Origin: Pseudomonadota bacterium
GTDB lineage: Bacteria > Pseudomonadota > Gammaproteobacteria > Xanthomonadales > Xanthomonadaceae
Assembly (NCBI GenBank): GCA_023395465.1
Contig: JAEWZE010000141.1
Location: 1-15,925 of the forward strand
DNA: 15,925 nt
Reading direction: 5' to 3'
Every line of letters starts with the position of its first letter. Position 1 is the stretch's first letter. The notes under the pieces were generated by a model that saw only the letters and a program-made list of their open reading frames with translations, was not told the DNA's origin and ran no database searches. The translations under genes and the position numbers were made by a program. Positions 15,309-15,925 of the stretch are shown one piece after another.

Positions 15309-15578
15309 TCAGCGGATCATGCCCGGCAGGAAGCTGTGCCAGCGCGGCGGACGTGCGGTCGATTCGGACTCGCCGCGACGTGGCGTGGTCGCGCGGCTGC
15401 GGCTGGGCAGCACGGCGCGCTTGTCGCCCGGGCGCTGGATTTCGCCCCCGGCTTCGCCTTCCGCGGTGGCATCGCAGCCGGCGCTGCCGCCATTGGCGTC
15501 CATCATGGCAGGCTGGCGCGCCGCGACCGGGAGGGCGGCGCAGGCCAGCAGCAGGCAGAGCAGGAATCGGGGAGCCAT
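15309..15578 (-). CDS. Small exported protein of unknown function, upstream of mtfA
   Basis: An 89-residue protein beginning with a signal sequence (MAPRFLLCLLLACAALPVAA). It could be cut after Ala20 or be a lipoprotein at Cys13 (LLAC). The mature part has an acidic stretch (EGEAGGE), a basic Ser/Arg-rich region and a distinct end, RWHSFLPGMIR. AAGGA lies eight bases before the ATG at 15578; ATG 15587 in the same frame has no spacing for a ribosome binding site. Its TGA is part of the mtfA ribosome binding site (TGAGGG). The function is not recognised. Confidence 0.75.
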   Translation of the reverse strand: MAPRFLLCLLLACAALPVAARQPAMMDANGGSAGCDATAEGEAGGEIQRPGDKRAVLPSRSRATTPRRGESESTARPPRWHSFLPGMIR

Positions 15579-15601
15579 GGCAACCATCCTTTGGCCAGAG
15601 T

Positions 15602-15617
15602 CGTTGCGGCGGCAACG
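15602..15617. promoter_or_regulatory. Stem-loop in the leader of the mtfA operon
   Basis: CGTTGC and GCAACG pair around GGCG. It lies just downstream of the candidate -10 box on the minus strand, near the 5' end of the expected transcript. It may stabilise the mRNA or be an operator. Confidence 0.35.
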
Positions 15618-15621
15618 GTGC

Positions 15622-15627
15622 ACTATA
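15622..15627 (-). promoter_or_regulatory. Candidate -10 box of the small exported gene-mtfA operon
   Basis: Read on the minus strand: TATAGT, five of six matches to TATAAT. It would give a leader of about 36 bases before the ATG at 15578. No clear -35 hexamer. Confidence 0.45.
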
Positions 15628-15674
15628 ACCCGGATGCGGACACGGCGCCGATGGTTGCAGGGCGGCCCGGCGCG

Positions 15675-15723
15675 CGGTCCGTGCAAGGGGCCGAGTCCCC
15701 GCCGGACCGGGCCACGATCCCGG
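15675..15723. promoter_or_regulatory. Nested inverted repeats before birA
   Basis: CGGTCCG (15675-15681) pairs with CGGACCG (15703-15709), enclosing GGGG/CCCC (15687-15690, 15697-15700). CCGGG (15707-15711) and CCCGG (15719-15723) form a second, mutually exclusive stem overlapping the first. The array ends at the first base of the -10 box of the birA region. Operator, or terminator for an undetected transcript, are both possible. Confidence 0.35.
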
Positions 15724-15728
15724 ATAAT
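15723..15728 (+). promoter_or_regulatory. -10 box positioned for a leaderless transcript before birA
   Basis: GATAAT matches TATAAT at five of six positions and ends seven bases before an ATG at 15736, the same spacing as at the HAD gene. Confidence 0.5.
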
Positions 15729-15735
15729 CGGCGCC

Positions 15736-15759
15736 ATGCAGCCCCTGGATCCGCCGTGA
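15736..15759 (+). CDS. Seven-codon mini-ORF (MQPLDPP) overlapping the birA start
   Basis: The ATG at 15736 is seven bases after a -10 box. The frame reads MQPLDPP and stops at TGA 15757-15759, which shares two bases with the GTG start of birA (GTGA). If the transcript is leaderless, ribosomes starting here would end exactly on the birA start, an arrangement suited to termination-reinitiation. It is too short to judge by composition. Confidence 0.4.
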   Translation: MQPLDPP

Positions 15760-15925
15760 CCGCCGACGCCGACCGCGCCCTGCTCGACCGCCTGGCCGCA
15801 GGCCCGGTGTCGGGCGACGCGCTGGCGCGCGAGGCCGGGCTCACCCGCGCCGCGGTCTGGAAGCGGATCGAGGCCCTGCGCGCCGCCGGGGTCCGGATCG
15901 ACGCCCGCGCCGGCCGCGGCTACGC
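15756..15925 (+). CDS. birA: Biotin-protein ligase / biotin repressor BirA (N-terminus, cut by window end)
   Basis: The first 56 residues of a bifunctional BirA. The winged helix-turn-helix is complete: LLDRLAAGPVSGDALAREAG (9-28), recognition helix LTRAAVWKRIEALRAAG and wing segment RAGRGYA. The ligase domain lies beyond the window. It would transfer biotin to the biotin carboxyl carrier protein, and the DNA-binding domain suggests repression of biotin genes. GTG at 15756 is the only plausible start, as upstream in-frame codons include no ATG. A ribosome binding site is weak (TGGA), so expression may depend on the mini-ORF that ends over this start. Confidence 0.85.
   Translation, partial: MTADADRALLDRLAAGPVSGDALAREAGLTRAAVWKRIEALRAAGVRIDARAGRGY

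Noticed and set aside
15670..15720. tRNA-like stretch with a T-arm-like GGGGCCGAGTCCCC
   Set aside because: The loop is one base short, no acceptor partner lies about 70 bases upstream, and no anticodon arm is visible. The pairing is better described as nested inverted repeats.

Overview
The window is about 16 kb of very GC-rich, densely packed chromosome. The gene set (phoP-phoQ preceded by a PepSY-like exported protein, dusA, a TTG-started mtfA, birA with an N-terminal DNA-binding domain, a DUF3182-type protein, a GspG-like pseudopilin) and the sequence style suggest a gammaproteobacterium of the Xanthomonadaceae/Lysobacteraceae, such as a Luteimonas or Lysobacter relative. That placement is inferred from family resemblance, not from a marker gene. 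I see no rRNA, tRNA, insertion sequence, integrase, attachment site or CRISPR array.

Layout. 1-1142 (minus): PQQ-dependent sugar dehydrogenase lipoprotein, cut at its C-terminus by the window edge. 1466-3172 (plus): secreted EF-hand protein, HAD-family hydrolase with a probable leaderless promoter, and a small exported protein of unknown function. 3411-5365: DUF3182 protein that reads correctly only if one extra base near 3570 is ignored, overlapping an alpha/beta hydrolase. 5477-5797: unrecognised 106-residue protein. 5934-7072: thioredoxin-reductase-like flavoprotein overlapping (ATGA) a three-helix SemiSWEET/PQ-loop-like protein. 7268-10483: GspG-like pseudopilin followed after 9 bases by a membrane-bound GGDEF-EAL protein. 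10584-11612: dusA. 11782-14431: exported PepSY-like protein, phoP, phoQ. 14543-15578 (minus): small exported protein and mtfA, convergent with phoQ. 15756-15925: birA, cut by the window edge.

Likely cooperation. PhoP and PhoQ form a two-component pair, and the exported protein in front of them is a plausible partner or target. The pseudopilin and c-di-GMP enzyme look co-transcribed, suggesting c-di-GMP control linked to a pseudopilus or secretion machine. DUF3182 and the hydrolase are translationally coupled. The flavoprotein and the SemiSWEET-like protein are also coupled.

The most interesting non-coding signals are two -10 boxes lying exactly 7 bases before an ATG (HAD gene, and a 7-codon mini-ORF whose stop overlaps the birA start), a perfect 17-base palindrome abutting the -10 box of the sugar dehydrogenase, a compound stem-loop ending at the phoP ribosome binding site, and paired GC hairpins between phoP and phoQ. 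There is no clear evidence here of a wholly new multi-gene system. The best candidates for something undescribed are the pseudopilin/GGDEF-EAL pair, the flavoprotein/SemiSWEET-like pair and the birA mini-ORF.
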